Origin: Aculops lycopersici
Taxonomy: Eukaryota; Arthropoda; Arachnida; Trombidiformes; Eriophyidae
Direction: 5' to 3'
NCBI GenBank assembly: GCA_015350385.1
Contig: WNKI01000001.1
Location: forward strand, 1,419,870-1,483,869
Length of the DNA: 64,000 nt
Below, piece after piece: positions 1 to 10,473 of this stretch. Under the pieces are notes generated by a model that had not been told where the DNA came from, did not search any database, and saw nothing but the letters and a program-made list of their open reading frames with translations. Every line of letters starts with the position of its first letter. Within the stretch, counting starts at the first letter, position 1. A program made the translations under genes and the position numbers.

Positions 1-903
1 GGAGATTTGATGCTGGTGAATGGAAGTGTCACTCGTTTGCTGAGGAGGAATACTCGGCGGGCTTATGCTCGATCCCGACTGGCTAGCCGCCAGCAGAGCC
101 TGGCTCAAAGCAGAGTGCATGGCGCCGGGTATTTGGCGCCGATCGAATGTTTGACTGGTTGCATCGTGCAAACCGGAAGTGCTGAGGCCGAATTGCTGCT
201 GACGGCTGGCCATAAAGGATTGCAGTTGGCGCATAGCGGCCGCATTGTTGGCCAACGAGGCTGCCGCGGCCACGGCAGCAGCAACCGCCTGTTGATCGGC
301 TTGCTGTTGGTGTTGCGATTGTGGATTTGCTGTGGTTTGGTTGTAGTAGCGCTGGTAGTAGTCGGCTAGTAGCGAGTGGTGGTTATTTCCTGTCAGGTTA
401 GCTTGTTGTTCAGTGGAACTTTGTGCTGCTCTCAATGGAATCGGTTGAGGTTGCTGATGGTGGTGGTGTTGCTGTTGCTGTTGTCTCAACGGAATCGCTG
501 CGATTTGGCCAGTGGCTTGTAACTGATGCCTATGATATAAAGTGTCCATGACTGATTTATTTATAAGTGGTTTTAGATTAGCCCTATCTATCGGCGTTTT
601 CGACTCTCCAACTTCCGGTTCTTGGTCACAGTGTCGCTCGTTCAGTAGAGTGTCGATGCAAAATTTTCCCATCACTCTTTTATTCTTTCCACTACTATTA
701 AAGTTATTATGATTATTATTATTGATCTCATTAATAGTGTTACCTGTAGTAGTTGTTGTTGTATTGTTCAAGTTATTGTTATTATTATTGTTTTGGTCAA
801 TAATGTTGTCACTTAAGCTACCGCTACCGCCGCCAATATTCTTTTGTTGTTCATGTGTCGAGCAACCCACTGATGAACTAAGGAAATCGTCGTTTTGTGT
901 CAT
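1..903 (-). CDS. Probable homeobox transcription factor, N-terminal part (cut by window edge)
   Basis: An open frame runs from an ATG (complement of 901-903) without a stop to base 1, giving 301 codons; an in-frame TGA lies just upstream of the ATG. The product is Asn/Thr/Ser-rich, then has a short hydrophobic motif around residues 78-88 (GKFCIDTLL), poly-Gln/His near residue 140, and an Ala-rich tract near 206-223. An FxIDxLL motif near the N-terminus followed by low-complexity sequence is the usual layout of Antp-class homeobox factors with an eh1-like Groucho-binding motif. The closest match I can recall is Mnx/HB9/extra-extra, which has a similar FRIDALL N-terminus and a poly-Ala tract. 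The homeodomain itself would lie outside the window, so the family call is inference. Composition without a single stop over 301 codons supports coding. Confidence 0.5.
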   Translation of the reverse strand, partial: MTQNDDFLSSSVGCSTHEQQKNIGGGSGSLSDNIIDQNNNNNNNLNNTTTTTTGNTINEINNNNHNNFNSSGKNKRVMGKFCIDTLLNERHCDQEPEVGESKTPIDRANLKPLINKSVMDTLYHRHQLQATGQIAAIPLRQQQQQHHHHQQPQPIPLRAAQSSTEQQANLTGNNHHSLLADYYQRYYNQTTANPQSQHQQQADQQAVAAAVAAAASLANNAAAMRQLQSFMASRQQQFGLSTSGLHDATSQTFDRRQIPGAMHSALSQALLAASQSGSSISPPSIPPQQTSDTSIHQHQIS

Positions 904-1340
904 TATATCAGTTAATCATTAACTCGCCAGCTAGCCACCAATTGCTTTTGCTAAGGTCCGCTAATCTGTTATCATATTATTGAGTGGATGTATTCAAGCA
1001 AATGAGTGAGAGAGCGAGTGGGCTAGTGAGTTGAGGGGCGAGAAGCGGGGAGCTCATCAAGTGGTTAGATTGATTGACTGGCGCAAGTCGTCGAAGATGG
1101 ATGAATATATATATATATATATAAATTTATGAATAGCAACGTTAGCTAATCTTCATCACTATAGTAGCTGTTGCAGTTGTCGTCGTAATAACAATGATAG
1201 TTATAATTCTAGTCGTTGGTAGTTTTGTGAGATGAAAATTCTAAATAAATCCTCTCAACCAACGCTCGCACTGCAAGAGAGCAATCAAATTAGATTAACT
1301 CGCGATCACACTCCTCCTCTTCTTCTACCCATACGCTAGT

Positions 1341-1367
1341 TGTCGTCGTCGTCGTCGTCGTCGTCGT
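1341..1367. repeat. (GTC)n microsatellite
   Basis: Nine tandem GTC-type triplets. Confidence 0.75.
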
Positions 1368-2016
1368 GATTGTGCTGGTGTTGTATGGTAATTGAATTGC
1401 AATTGGTGGTGGCCAATGCGCTTCATTACGACCACCACTTTTCCAACACTACTACCACTACCAGCGACATAATCAATCGTCGCCATTTTACTCCGAATTG
1501 CGTGACGCTGGTTTTGGTAGCCGTCTGCGAATGATGGAACAAACTGTTACTTTGTATGTAAGTGGCATAAAATAAAACGAACGAGAATCGATCATGCTGC
1601 TCAATCGCTTGCTTGAGCAGCACGGTTGTAATAGAAATATTAATAATAAAATTGTGTAAATCTAATTTGCTTTGATTTCTAACAGCAACCACCACGAAGA
1701 CGACAGAGACAACCGTTGCATTTGTTTCCGATTAGATAACGATTAGCAATCAGGCCACTCGATTTCTAGGCCAAAGGCTGGCCATATGAACGAGGAAGTG
1801 GAAGAGGAAGCGGAATTTGATTGTTAAGAGTCTCAGTCTACACCTCTAATTGGTGCTGCTGGTGGCTGTGGCCAGCTCGACAGATTCACGGTCACGAGTC
1901 GCTAGCTGATTGGCTGGCCAGTGGCGAGACGCCGGCGGCGAGTAGCGAGCAGCGGCAAGCGGAAGTGCGCGAGACAAGAGTGCGATGACTAACCGGCGAC
2001 TAATCAGCTAGTTTAT

Positions 2017-2050
2017 CAATTAATTAATTAATTAATTGATTAATTGATAG
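2017..2050. promoter_or_regulatory. Cluster of TAAT homeodomain-type sites in a near-palindrome
   Basis: The stretch starts TATCAATTAATTAATT and ends GATTAATTGATA. It is a near-perfect palindrome of overlapping TAATTA/TAATTG cores and includes paired TAAT-N-ATTA spacing. Such cores bind homeodomain proteins. It lies about 1.1 kb upstream of the start of a probable homeobox gene, so autoregulation is possible. It could also be just a tetranucleotide microsatellite. Confidence 0.3.
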
Positions 2051-2838
2051 CCTCTTTGCTGGGCGCTGTTAGCTCTGGCCGCCGATTGTGCGCTGAGCGG
2101 CAAGTTTCGAGAGCGCCACTTGATACAAAGTATCAAGCTCAACGTGATTGTGTAGTTGTATTGATCCGTTGCCAGTTGCACTGAATGATGATTAGCTTGT
2201 CGCGGCGACACTGCTAGTCGGCACTGCAGCGAGCAGCGCCGCCAAACTTCGCGCCAATGCCAGTGTTTGAGCGTGAGCAGTGTAAGTGTGCAGGCCAACA
2301 AAAGAGCAAGCGAGTTCCAGGTACAGGTGCAACTTGCGCCGGCAGCCGCAGCGACGACTGCTCTTCCGTAACAATAATGATGATGATGATGATGAGCATT
2401 GTGGTAAGCGGCGATACAATCGCCGTTCATACATTTCGACAACCACAACGACGATATTTAATGCGCACTTACCTCTCGATTTATCAGTTGCACAATTGAT
2501 TTTGAATCACACGGTACACCACCGTAAGTCATTCCAAATGTTTGACAATTTTTGACTTTGTATTTTGCAACTTGATCCTTCTTCTTCTCGGCGAATGGCG
2601 AGCGCGAAACACTTTCTCAAGCGACTGTATGTGTGAAGTTAACCCTTGAGTGCTCACACAAACCGTTTGTTGTGTGCCTTCGTGTGTGTGCTTTAGTGCG
2701 AGCGAGCTAGTTACTTAGCTCGGCCAGTGAGACTTTCTTTTTTGATTGAGTTCTTCCATTAACTTGATCTTAAAACTTTCTCTCTGTGTTGACTCAATCA
2801 AGTATAATCATCTTTGAATGGCTCCTAGCGACAAATGG

Positions 2839-2862
2839 AAAGAGAGAGAGAGAGAGAGAGAG
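2839..2862. repeat. (GA)n microsatellite
   Basis: Twelve GA units between the homeobox-like gene and the secreted orphan. Confidence 0.75.
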
Positions 2863-3100
2863 TCTATATCCGCGCCGCAGTCAATAGCAGCAGCAACAAA
2901 AACTAGCCTAGCGTTGCGTAACTTTGCTGCGTTTGCATTAGGTAATTTGATCGCTTCGGCGCACTGCACGCGTTCTGCCACGCGCCCTGCCCTCTTCACT
3001 GGTGTCGTCGCCGATGGAGACTCAGTTATAGTTGCGCATGCGCTTTAGTCAAATGAACAACATCAACAACAATAACAGCAACAAGAAACTTGATAATTTA

Positions 3101-3106
3101 TTTATT
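3101..3106 (-). terminator. Poly(A) signal AATAAA of the secreted Gln/His-rich gene
   Basis: TTTATT on the plus strand, read as AATAAA on the minus strand, about 115 nt downstream of the stop at 3222. Confidence 0.55.
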
Positions 3107-3221
3107 GCATTTGCATGCTACCATCACTTTGGATCAAAATCTAACGTCTCAAACGGAAGGTCGAAGTACAGTTATAATTGGTATGAACTCGGCGAGTGAG
3201 TCGATTAAATCTCGAACTCAA

Positions 3222-4376
3222 TCAACCGCTGTGTCCCTGGTGAAAGTATTGAAAACTCTTGCCCCCCTTCTTGTGGTGAACCTCGAAGGCCTCGGGCGGA
3301 TGCTCGTAGGAAGTCTCGGCGGCCGGCTCCTTTGGCTTCTCCTCTGCCTTCTTCTCCTCCTCCTCCTTCTTGTGCTCCTCCATCTTCTCGGCATGCTCCT
3401 CTGCGATTTCAATCACTTCCGGTTCGCCAGACTCGCCAGACTCGCCAGATTCGCCCTCGCCCGAAGCGGCCGCCTGTTTCTCATTCTGTCCACTGGCCTC
3501 GTTGAGACTCTTCTCTATTTCCCTATCAATATGACGCTCAATCTTGTCCACCACCCGCTCGCTTTGACTGCGATCCATTTGGACGCTCGACTTAGATCCT
3601 CCTCGTCGATGCGAGCTGATCGGTCGCACCGCAGGCTCGTGGTAGCTGGCCGCTAGGCTTTGCAGTAAGCTTGCCTGGTCAATGATCGCCGGTTGCTCAT
3701 TGTTGTTATTATTAGTATTATAATTTGATGCCATTACGTATTGCTGCTCGGCAGCCGGAACCTGGTCGTAGTTGGCCACCACATTGAAATTAGCCGAGCC
3801 ACTTGCCTCGTTCTGTTGCTGCTGCTGCTCGCCCACTTCCGGTCGGTGAACTCTCGCCATCTCCGCGGCCACCATTGCTGCCGCAAAGGCGTCGGCCGGA
3901 TGCTGCTGCTGTCTCTCCTGAAGCGCGTGGTGCATTTCCGATTGGCTGTTGTGGAGGTGGTTGTTGTTGTGATGGGCCAGTGGTATCTGCGTTTGTGGGT
4001 ACAGGTGAGCGGCGGCCGCGGCAACGGCGGCCACTTGGTTCTGTTGATGTTGCTGCATCAAATGGTGGTTCAAGTTCAAGCGCATTATATCCCGCTGCGG
4101 CTGCTGCTGCTGCTGCTGCTGAGGGTGGCCAGTGGCCGTCAAGTGGACATTGAATTGCGGCGAGTTGGCTGCAAATTGAAGTGGCTCCGTGGTTTGCGAG
4201 GCAGCAACTTGTTGCTGTTGGGGAACCTGTTGTTGTTGGTGCTGCTGCTGCTGCTGCGAGGGTTGTTGCTGTTGGCGGCGAAATAATGGCGTTCGATTGA
4301 AGAGTGATGGAAAAGCTTCGGTTTGTTGGGCAACGGCGGCCAGCGCGGCCATTAGGAGGACGCTTGAAATTTGCAT
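3222..4376 (-). CDS. Secreted Gln/His-rich low-complexity protein, unknown function
   Basis: A single-exon frame of 384 residues. It starts at ATG (complement of 4374-4376) with a clear signal peptide (hydrophobic residues 5-16, cleavage near residue 21 after QTEA). The mature part begins with poly-Gln blocks. It continues through a Gln/His/Asn-rich middle and an SGE repeat (GESGESGESGE), then ends in a Glu/Lys-rich segment and a Gly/His/Lys tail (HHKKGGKSFQYFHQGHSG). No cysteine pair pattern or known domain is visible. Secretion and low complexity would fit a cuticle, silk, glue or matrix component, but I do not recognise the family. A TATA-like TATATAA lies about 70 nt upstream and an AATAAA about 115 nt downstream, which supports a compact, real gene. 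Confidence 0.75.
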   Translation of the reverse strand: MQISSVLLMAALAAVAQQTEAFPSLFNRTPLFRRQQQQPSQQQQQHQQQQVPQQQQVAASQTTEPLQFAANSPQFNVHLTATGHPQQQQQQQPQRDIMRLNLNHHLMQQHQQNQVAAVAAAAAHLYPQTQIPLAHHNNNHLHNSQSEMHHALQERQQQHPADAFAAAMVAAEMARVHRPEVGEQQQQQNEASGSANFNVVANYDQVPAAEQQYVMASNYNTNNNNNEQPAIIDQASLLQSLAASYHEPAVRPISSHRRGGSKSSVQMDRSQSERVVDKIERHIDREIEKSLNEASGQNEKQAAASGEGESGESGESGEPEVIEIAEEHAEKMEEHKKEEEEKKAEEKPKEPAAETSYEHPPEAFEVHHKKGGKSFQYFHQGHSG

Positions 4377-4444
4377 TTTGTTGGTAGCTTCCTAGTTTTC
4401 TTCTGTCTTGAATGATAAAATATCCTCCTAAAAACTTGGTTATA

Positions 4445-4451
4445 TTATATA
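4445..4451 (-). promoter_or_regulatory. TATA-box-like element
   Basis: TATATAA on the minus strand, about 70 nt upstream of the ATG of the secreted Gln/His-rich gene. Distance and orientation fit a core promoter. Confidence 0.4.
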
Positions 4452-6247
4452 AATATGGAACTGACTATTCTTCCTAATCCTCGAAGTTAATTAAGCGAGA
4501 AAGAAAGAGAGAGAGAGAGAGTTTATGGTTGTTGTTTCTAACTAAGATGGCAAACGATAGACGAGTAGATAGTCACAAGAGAGAACAAAGAAACTCATCG
4601 ACGAGCTTGGAGAGTCGGCGACGGAAATGGTCACACAATGTATTGGCCGTTTTCATATATTCACCTGACCAGTCAGTCAGTCAGTCGGCCAAGCAATTAG
4701 CCTGCCGGACTAATGCACTCAACAAGTGGGCGTTGCTCCACTAGAACCGCTGCTCATCTAGCGCGTAAGTCTGAAAACGAACCAGTCAGCCAGCGAGCGA
4801 GCTAACGGTGATAGCCGATAACTTGACCTTCAGTCGCTAGCCCATAGTGTCCAACAATCTCGAAAGTATTGGCCTAGAATATAACAAACACACACATACT
4901 TGTTGCCAATACTTGTGCCTTTGCTGCGTCGTTAACCCAATTGTTTGGCCAGCTGGCGGCCGGAAGCATCAGCGGTGGCCGTGTTATGTCATTAGCGTTG
5001 CGTAGAGGCGAGTCCTTCTTGTCGTTGTTGTTGTTTCAGTCTCCTGGCTTCACTTCTAGTTTAGCTTCAAAAGTCAACTTCCACTCACCTGACTTCGTTC
5101 CAGGTTCAGGCGACTATCGAGCAAGCGAGTGAGTGAGTTGAACCTGAAATTGTGGAGAGAAAACGAGCTAATCGAGCGAGAGGACGAGTGAGAAAAAATG
5201 GCCACTTGTTGCTGGTGCTGTTACTGTCTTTTTGCCTTTCCTTCCCCATTCTTTTCTGTGTTGGTTAAATCACCTTAGAGCGCAAACCAGACAGCTTGAT
5301 TGGTGTCCAAGTGTCACCTGCGCTCACCTGCCACTAGCTAGCCAGCTAGTTGGCTCGCTCGCTTTGGTTGTTGATAGTCAGCTCCATTAGAGTAATAACG
5401 GGTAGCTGCAGCTCTGGGTAAAAAATGAGCGGCCATCGAGCCGAGCACTGATCGAGTTTGGCAAGCTAGCTTGCTGCGAGTCAAGTGCGAATTTTAGCTG
5501 CTGCAAAAGCAATTGGCTTTTGTCAATGACGACTGAGTCGCTGTGATAAGCTGAGTCAATTTCAGTCAGTCAGTCAGTCAGTTAGCCAATCAATCAATCA
5601 GTTGGAAAAGTGGACAGCAGCGACTCTAGTGGCTAAGTAGAAGCACAGGTGAGTTAGCTGCACAGGTAAGTAATTTATTCTGTGCAACCAGTAATAAGTG
5701 TCAACACGTCGACCGCCAAGCTCCATCAAGATTAATGGCGAGGATGAGTTCATGGTTGTCGCGCTGATGTTAGTTGACATTCTTGGTGGTGTTTAGCCAA
5801 TTATATTCTATTTGATCATTTTCTCTCTGTGTACACTTGTGTAAATATTTGCCGAGGGTCAATCGATTAGTGGAGCTGACGTTGATTGCGTAACACTTGA
5901 AATTCCTAAACTGCGACAGTCAATTGATGTTGACCAGCTGATGGTTTGCCAACGCGCGCTCCGCATCAATCACCTGCTCTTTTAAATGAGCAAGCTCAAG
6001 TACCTACTCGACGCGTTGGCCATAATCGTTATTGTTATTGCTCCCTGTTAAGCTAGCTAACCAAAATAAAGTGAACCCAACTGAACTCTTCGGCCGAAAC
6101 TAAGAATTTAGTTGACGAGAAGAGACGAGAGCTAGTCAGTTGGTCTCAGTTGAATCATCGACGGGTGCGCCGGCCGTAATTGACTTTGCCTCGTAATCTC
6201 GTCTCCTATCCACTGGTTAGTTGGTCGCTCGCGAACTCATCCAAAGC

Positions 6248-6279
6248 CAATGGGCAACAACATATGCGGTTGCCCATTG
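6248..6279. repeat. Perfect 11-bp inverted repeat, 10-nt loop
   Basis: CAATGGGCAAC at 6248-6258 is the exact reverse complement of GTTGCCCATTG at 6269-6279. The stem does not extend outward. Confidence 0.6.
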
Positions 6280-8681
6280 CGGTTGAACTAGGATAGGGCA
6301 GTGGGTAGTGGATGCAAAGCCGGCGAGATGAATGGCCATTGACTGGCGCGACGGGCAAAAAACGCCGAAAGTATGAGAGTCGGCCGATGAAATTTGACTC
6401 TCCCTTGCGCTAGTTGCTGCTTGTTTGTAGTTTGTAGTTTGGCGCCATTCTTACATTATGCTCCATCATCTCGCCTCAATCCATCTCAACTAAACTCGAC
6501 TGGTGAGTTCAATTTTGTGCCATGAGAAACAAACCGCAACGAGCTCGCCAAATTCGTGAGGTCAACTGATGGATGGCAAAATAGTTATGCCGCAACAAAG
6601 AAGTCGTCGCTCCGCATTCATTATTGCTCCTGATAATCGAGCATTCAGATGCGATTCGATTCAAAATTAAAATCGAAAACCGCAGAGGAGTCAATTGTTG
6701 TTGCTTTTCTGTTTGGTTCTGGTTACGTAATGCTTCTACGTAAGACTTTGCTGCTCCAACTTGTCGCTCTGAATACACGACAATCTTTTGAACTCTTTTC
6801 TCCGTTGGCTGAGCGACAAAATCTGCGGCCCCACAAAAGAGACTCCCATCCTCTCTCTCTCTTTGTGGACCAACAAGCAACAAGTGGTAACTCGCTTACC
6901 TGTGCCAGTGGTGAAACGGGATGCGGTTACCAGTCTCTCTTTTCTCAAGCGTGAATTTAGAGTAGACCAAAAGAAAGAGAGAGATGAAAATTAGCCCTGT
7001 TTCTTCCTAATATAAACACACTTGTAGCTCTAACTATAGCCCTGGCTTCTGCTCTGGCACCCGCTCATGTGTATTATATGCACAACAAACCATAAGCCAC
7101 TCTCGCCCCCTCATTTACTGCCAATGGCACCATTATTATCGCTCGCCTCGCCTCGCCACAGTTACCGTTAGTTGTTACAAATAGCAAGTGAGCAACTGAT
7201 TTGCGCATTCATTTTTTGCTACAAAGTTAACACTCTTGTTCATCTTTCATAAAATTAATAGTGTGAACAACAACAGCAACAACGAGCCCACGCTCACTTT
7301 TTATTTCTATTTCTTTTTCCTTTTCTCTTCCTCGCACTCTGGTTGGCCAACAAGTGGTTAGCTAACAACAAGTGGTGTGGTAGTTGTTATCTCGTTTTGT
7401 CTAATGTTCCCGCCATAAGTCACCCGACACTCACGACGGTGAGCTCGTGAGTTAGAGTGAAGGTGAGCGTCTCAAATTTCAACTGGCCAACTGTCGCTTT
7501 GTTGGTCGTCACTTTCGCTTTCTCTCTCTCTCTTCTCTTTATTGCTACTAAAATTTGAAGTGTACTAAAGAGCACTAGTCAAGTGAGAGCATCTCTTTCC
7601 TCTGGCTCTACCGAACTTTAGAGAAGACTTGTTGCTATTTTTAGTCGACTAGTGGCGCCACAAGTGAGCAAAAACTCTCTAGTGCAGCAACCAAAATGAC
7701 TGGCCAACTATTAGTGGTTAATCCAACACCAACAACAGGTAGTCGGTTTGCATTAGGTGAATAGGTAGTTAGTCTCGCGGCTTATTATTGGCCAGAGGCA
7801 CGCGAGATTCGGTGCTGATTGAATTGTTGTTGTTGACGCTGGAGAGCTTTACAGCTCTGGTGCGTAAATTTGGCCACCTGTTGGAATGTCGAGCGCACGA
7901 TTGGAACGCCGCTTCAGTTGGCGCGTTGATTTGCTCGCTCGGCGATTTTCACGCTCGAACGCGAATATCACGACGCCAAAGTTTCTACCACTTCCACAAC
8001 TAAACGAGTTTTAAGCGATCAGCTTGGAACTTTAGCTAGCAGCCAAATTGAAGCTAATTCCAGGTAAACAGACCAGAACAAAACCAACCGAATTTGCCAG
8101 TTTGCAAGCAAGTCACGCGAATTCCTGCCGCAGCCACTGCTGCCGGCGCCGTCGGCGTTGGAGAGACGACATTTGCGCCTAATCAGCGAGCGTGCAAGTT
8201 GACTTGACGCTCGAAGTGCTGCAGCAAGCAAAACGCGCGCACCTGTCGACGCGAACCGGAAACTGAAACTCCCAAGCCAAGTGTGAGTCTGGGCGTTCCA
8301 ATCAGCTCGCCTGAGGTTATTTTTTACCGCGCTCGACTTCCTCGGGCGCCAAATTCTGACGTGTGTTCAAGTGGAATGCTTTTCCTGGCCCCCAACTCTA
8401 TGTTGGTCCACCGCAACGACGACGACCACGACCACGACCACGCCGTCGACGTTGACTACGACATCAAAACCTCGTGTGTCGTCTAATGGAAGGCGAAGGT
8501 CAACATTGAGAAGGGCGAAAAGTCAACAAGTGGTCGGCGTTTGGTTTGCACAGGCACATGGAACAATTTCTTTGTCGCAATCTGATGAAGTTAATGCCAT
8601 TGTTTCCCCATTCGGTTGCGCCAACTTTTAGTGCGTATGTGTCCAGTTTAGTGTGCTAGACTGTTCGTTGAGCTTAGCGGA

Positions 8682-8705
8682 TGAGTCACTCGACTGGATG
8701 ACTCA
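8682..8705. promoter_or_regulatory. Two AP-1/TRE-type sites
   Basis: TGAGTCA at 8682-8688 and TGACTCA at 8699-8705 are both perfect 7-bp TRE heptamers, bound in animals by Jun/Fos and Cnc/Maf family bZIP factors. They sit directly beside the 17-bp hairpin that starts at 8712. Function is inferred from the motif only. Confidence 0.3.
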
Positions 8706-8711
8706 CGCGGC

Positions 8712-8759
8712 TGGACTCACCTGTTGCTAAGCCGTGCGCAACAGCAACAGGTGAGTCCA
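8712..8759. repeat. Perfect 17-bp inverted repeat with 14-nt loop
   Basis: TGGACTCACCTGTTGCT at 8712-8728 is exactly reverse-complementary to AGCAACAGGTGAGTCCA at 8743-8759. Each arm contains CAGGTGAGT, which is both an E-box (CAGGTG) and a full splice-donor consensus, so the motif is presented on both strands. The stem is short for an animal pre-miRNA. Confidence 0.7.
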
Positions 8760-9081
8760 AGCGAGCGAGCGAAAGAACGAACGAGCGACAACAAACTGGC
8801 CACCAATTCCAGTCGCGTTTTTAGCATTGCATAGAATAACTGGCTGGCAACAGGTTGCTAGCATTCAAAGTTTATGGGCGGAGCCCAGAGATAGAGTGAG
8901 AGAGCTAGTCCATTGTAAGTCTGCGCAAACTCAGTTTTAGCTTGAGTTTGGCGCAGCGAAGCCAATAGCCGGCAATCCAGTGGCGGCAACTGCTTGAATG
9001 GTAGCGACGCTGGCCAATTATCGTCATTGGCGGCCGTCGTCAGTTGAATTGGATTCCAGTGCAACTCTTAATTCTATTCGG

Positions 9082-9132
9082 TTTGGTTTCTGTTTCTGTT
9101 TCTGTTTCTGATTCTGTTTCTGATTCTGATTC
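9082..9132. repeat. TTTCTG/ATTCTG hexamer repeat
   Basis: Tandem hexamers of TTTCTG interspersed with ATTCTG variants; non-coding. Confidence 0.6.
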
Positions 9133-10151
9133 GGTTGCTCTTGTGTGAGAAGTCAACAGTATCGTTCAACAAGTGGCTGCGCGCGGCGGCGGCGACTACG
9201 ACGACGACGACGAATAAGTCTATGGTACCGAGATCGTTGCCGCTAACTCTGAGATCAGCGAGCTAACAGCTAAGGTGAGGTGAAGAGAAGAGTCAAGCGA
9301 GGACCAGGCCAGAGAAAGAGAGAAGCAACCGCTACCATTTTGGTTTACGCGCATTAAAAATCAACAGGTCGTCTTGGCGAGTGGCAGGCTACTAGCTAGT
9401 GGCGGCGGCAGTTAGAGTTGCAGTTACGTTGGAGCCGGTAAAAAGTGAGCACCGGCAATAGAAAAAGACATAAAGAAGAGGTAGCGAAAGTGAACACAAG
9501 TTGCCTGTGTTGCTATTGCTGCTCACTTGGGTTCGCTTTAGATGGTTGGTGTGGTTGTCTCGGCATTAATAACGATAGAAGCAGCGACAGTCTTGACGGC
9601 GGTGGTTCCAAACTTGAGAAGTAAATTGCAAGCAGTTGAGTTTGCGCGCCGCCAACGACGAAGACTACAACCACCACTACCACTGAGATCGCAAAGACTG
9701 TAGAGGTCTTGGCGGCAGCGGCAGAGGCAGAAGCAAAGGTAGAAACTAAAGCAAAGTCCAGGCAGCTACTTGGGAGTCTTTGCTTGCGAGGCGGCATCCA
9801 GCATTCTAGTATCAGTTTTGCCGTCGGCTCCAGCACAAGAGCGTCTGTTTGAGAGCAGCAATAGTAACAGCAATCGCGGTGGCAGTAGCAAAAGTTTACG
9901 AGTGATTTGGGCAAGAGAAAGGCAGAAATCAAAGCAAGAAACTGGAGTGATCTCTTCTATTCTGTTTCCAATCAGCCATCGTTTGTCTCGCCGGCGAGCA
10001 TTGCAGTCTAATAGAAAGGGCAAAAAGTTTTCTAGTTCACCGGTGGCAACTGTATCCCAGCAACAGGTGGGTTGTTTAGAGAAACAACAACAAGAACAAG
10101 TGGCCGCCAAGATAGAGAGCTTCATGCAAGCAGTCGGGAGTTGAGTGGAGA

Positions 10152-10179
10152 GAGGAGAGAGAGAGAGAGAGAGAGAGAG
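10152..10179. repeat. (GA)n microsatellite
   Basis: About fourteen GA units, slightly interrupted at the left. Confidence 0.7.
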
Positions 10180-10406
10180 TTTAATGGCCGTCAGCAGCAG
10201 AAGCAATGTTAACTGCAGCATCCCAAGCCAACTGAACTAAACTCGAGTCAAGTCAAGTTAACTTAACTAAACTAAAGTCAACTGAACTCAACTTTCTGCA
10301 TCAACATCCACATCAACATTCAACAGCACCAGCAACCACAAAGTCTAGCTGCATAAAAGACTCGAAGGTTCAAAAATCATCGGCTCGAGTTTCTTATTAT
10401 TGCGTA

Positions 10407-10418
10407 ACAGTGACAGTG

Positions 10419-10472
<54 letters not shown>
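10407..10472. repeat. CAACAG hexamer array
   Basis: About ten tandem CAACAG/ACAGTG-type units. Translated on the minus strand they give only poly-Leu, so no gene is called here. Confidence 0.75.

Positions 10473-10473
<1 letters not shown>

Larger units (their letters stand above)
904..3221. other. Intergenic region upstream of the homeobox-like gene
   Basis: No convincing coding exon on either strand. It holds an (AT)n tract at 1105-1123, a (GTC)n tract at 1341-1367, a TAAT-rich near-palindrome at 2017-2050 and a (GA)n tract at 2839-2862. The 5' part is the presumed promoter and enhancer region of the minus-strand gene ending at 903. The last part, to 3221, is the 3' side of the secreted orphan and contains a minus-strand AATAAA at 3101-3106. 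Confidence 0.5.

Noticed and set aside
8371..8631. Thr-rich plus-strand frame
   Set aside because: Caused by an ACG/ACC triplet run; no other support.
9513..10221. Overlapping Leu-rich and Ser-rich frames on both strands
   Set aside because: Driven by GA and CAACAG microsatellites; no domain, no splice structure, no poly(A) signal.
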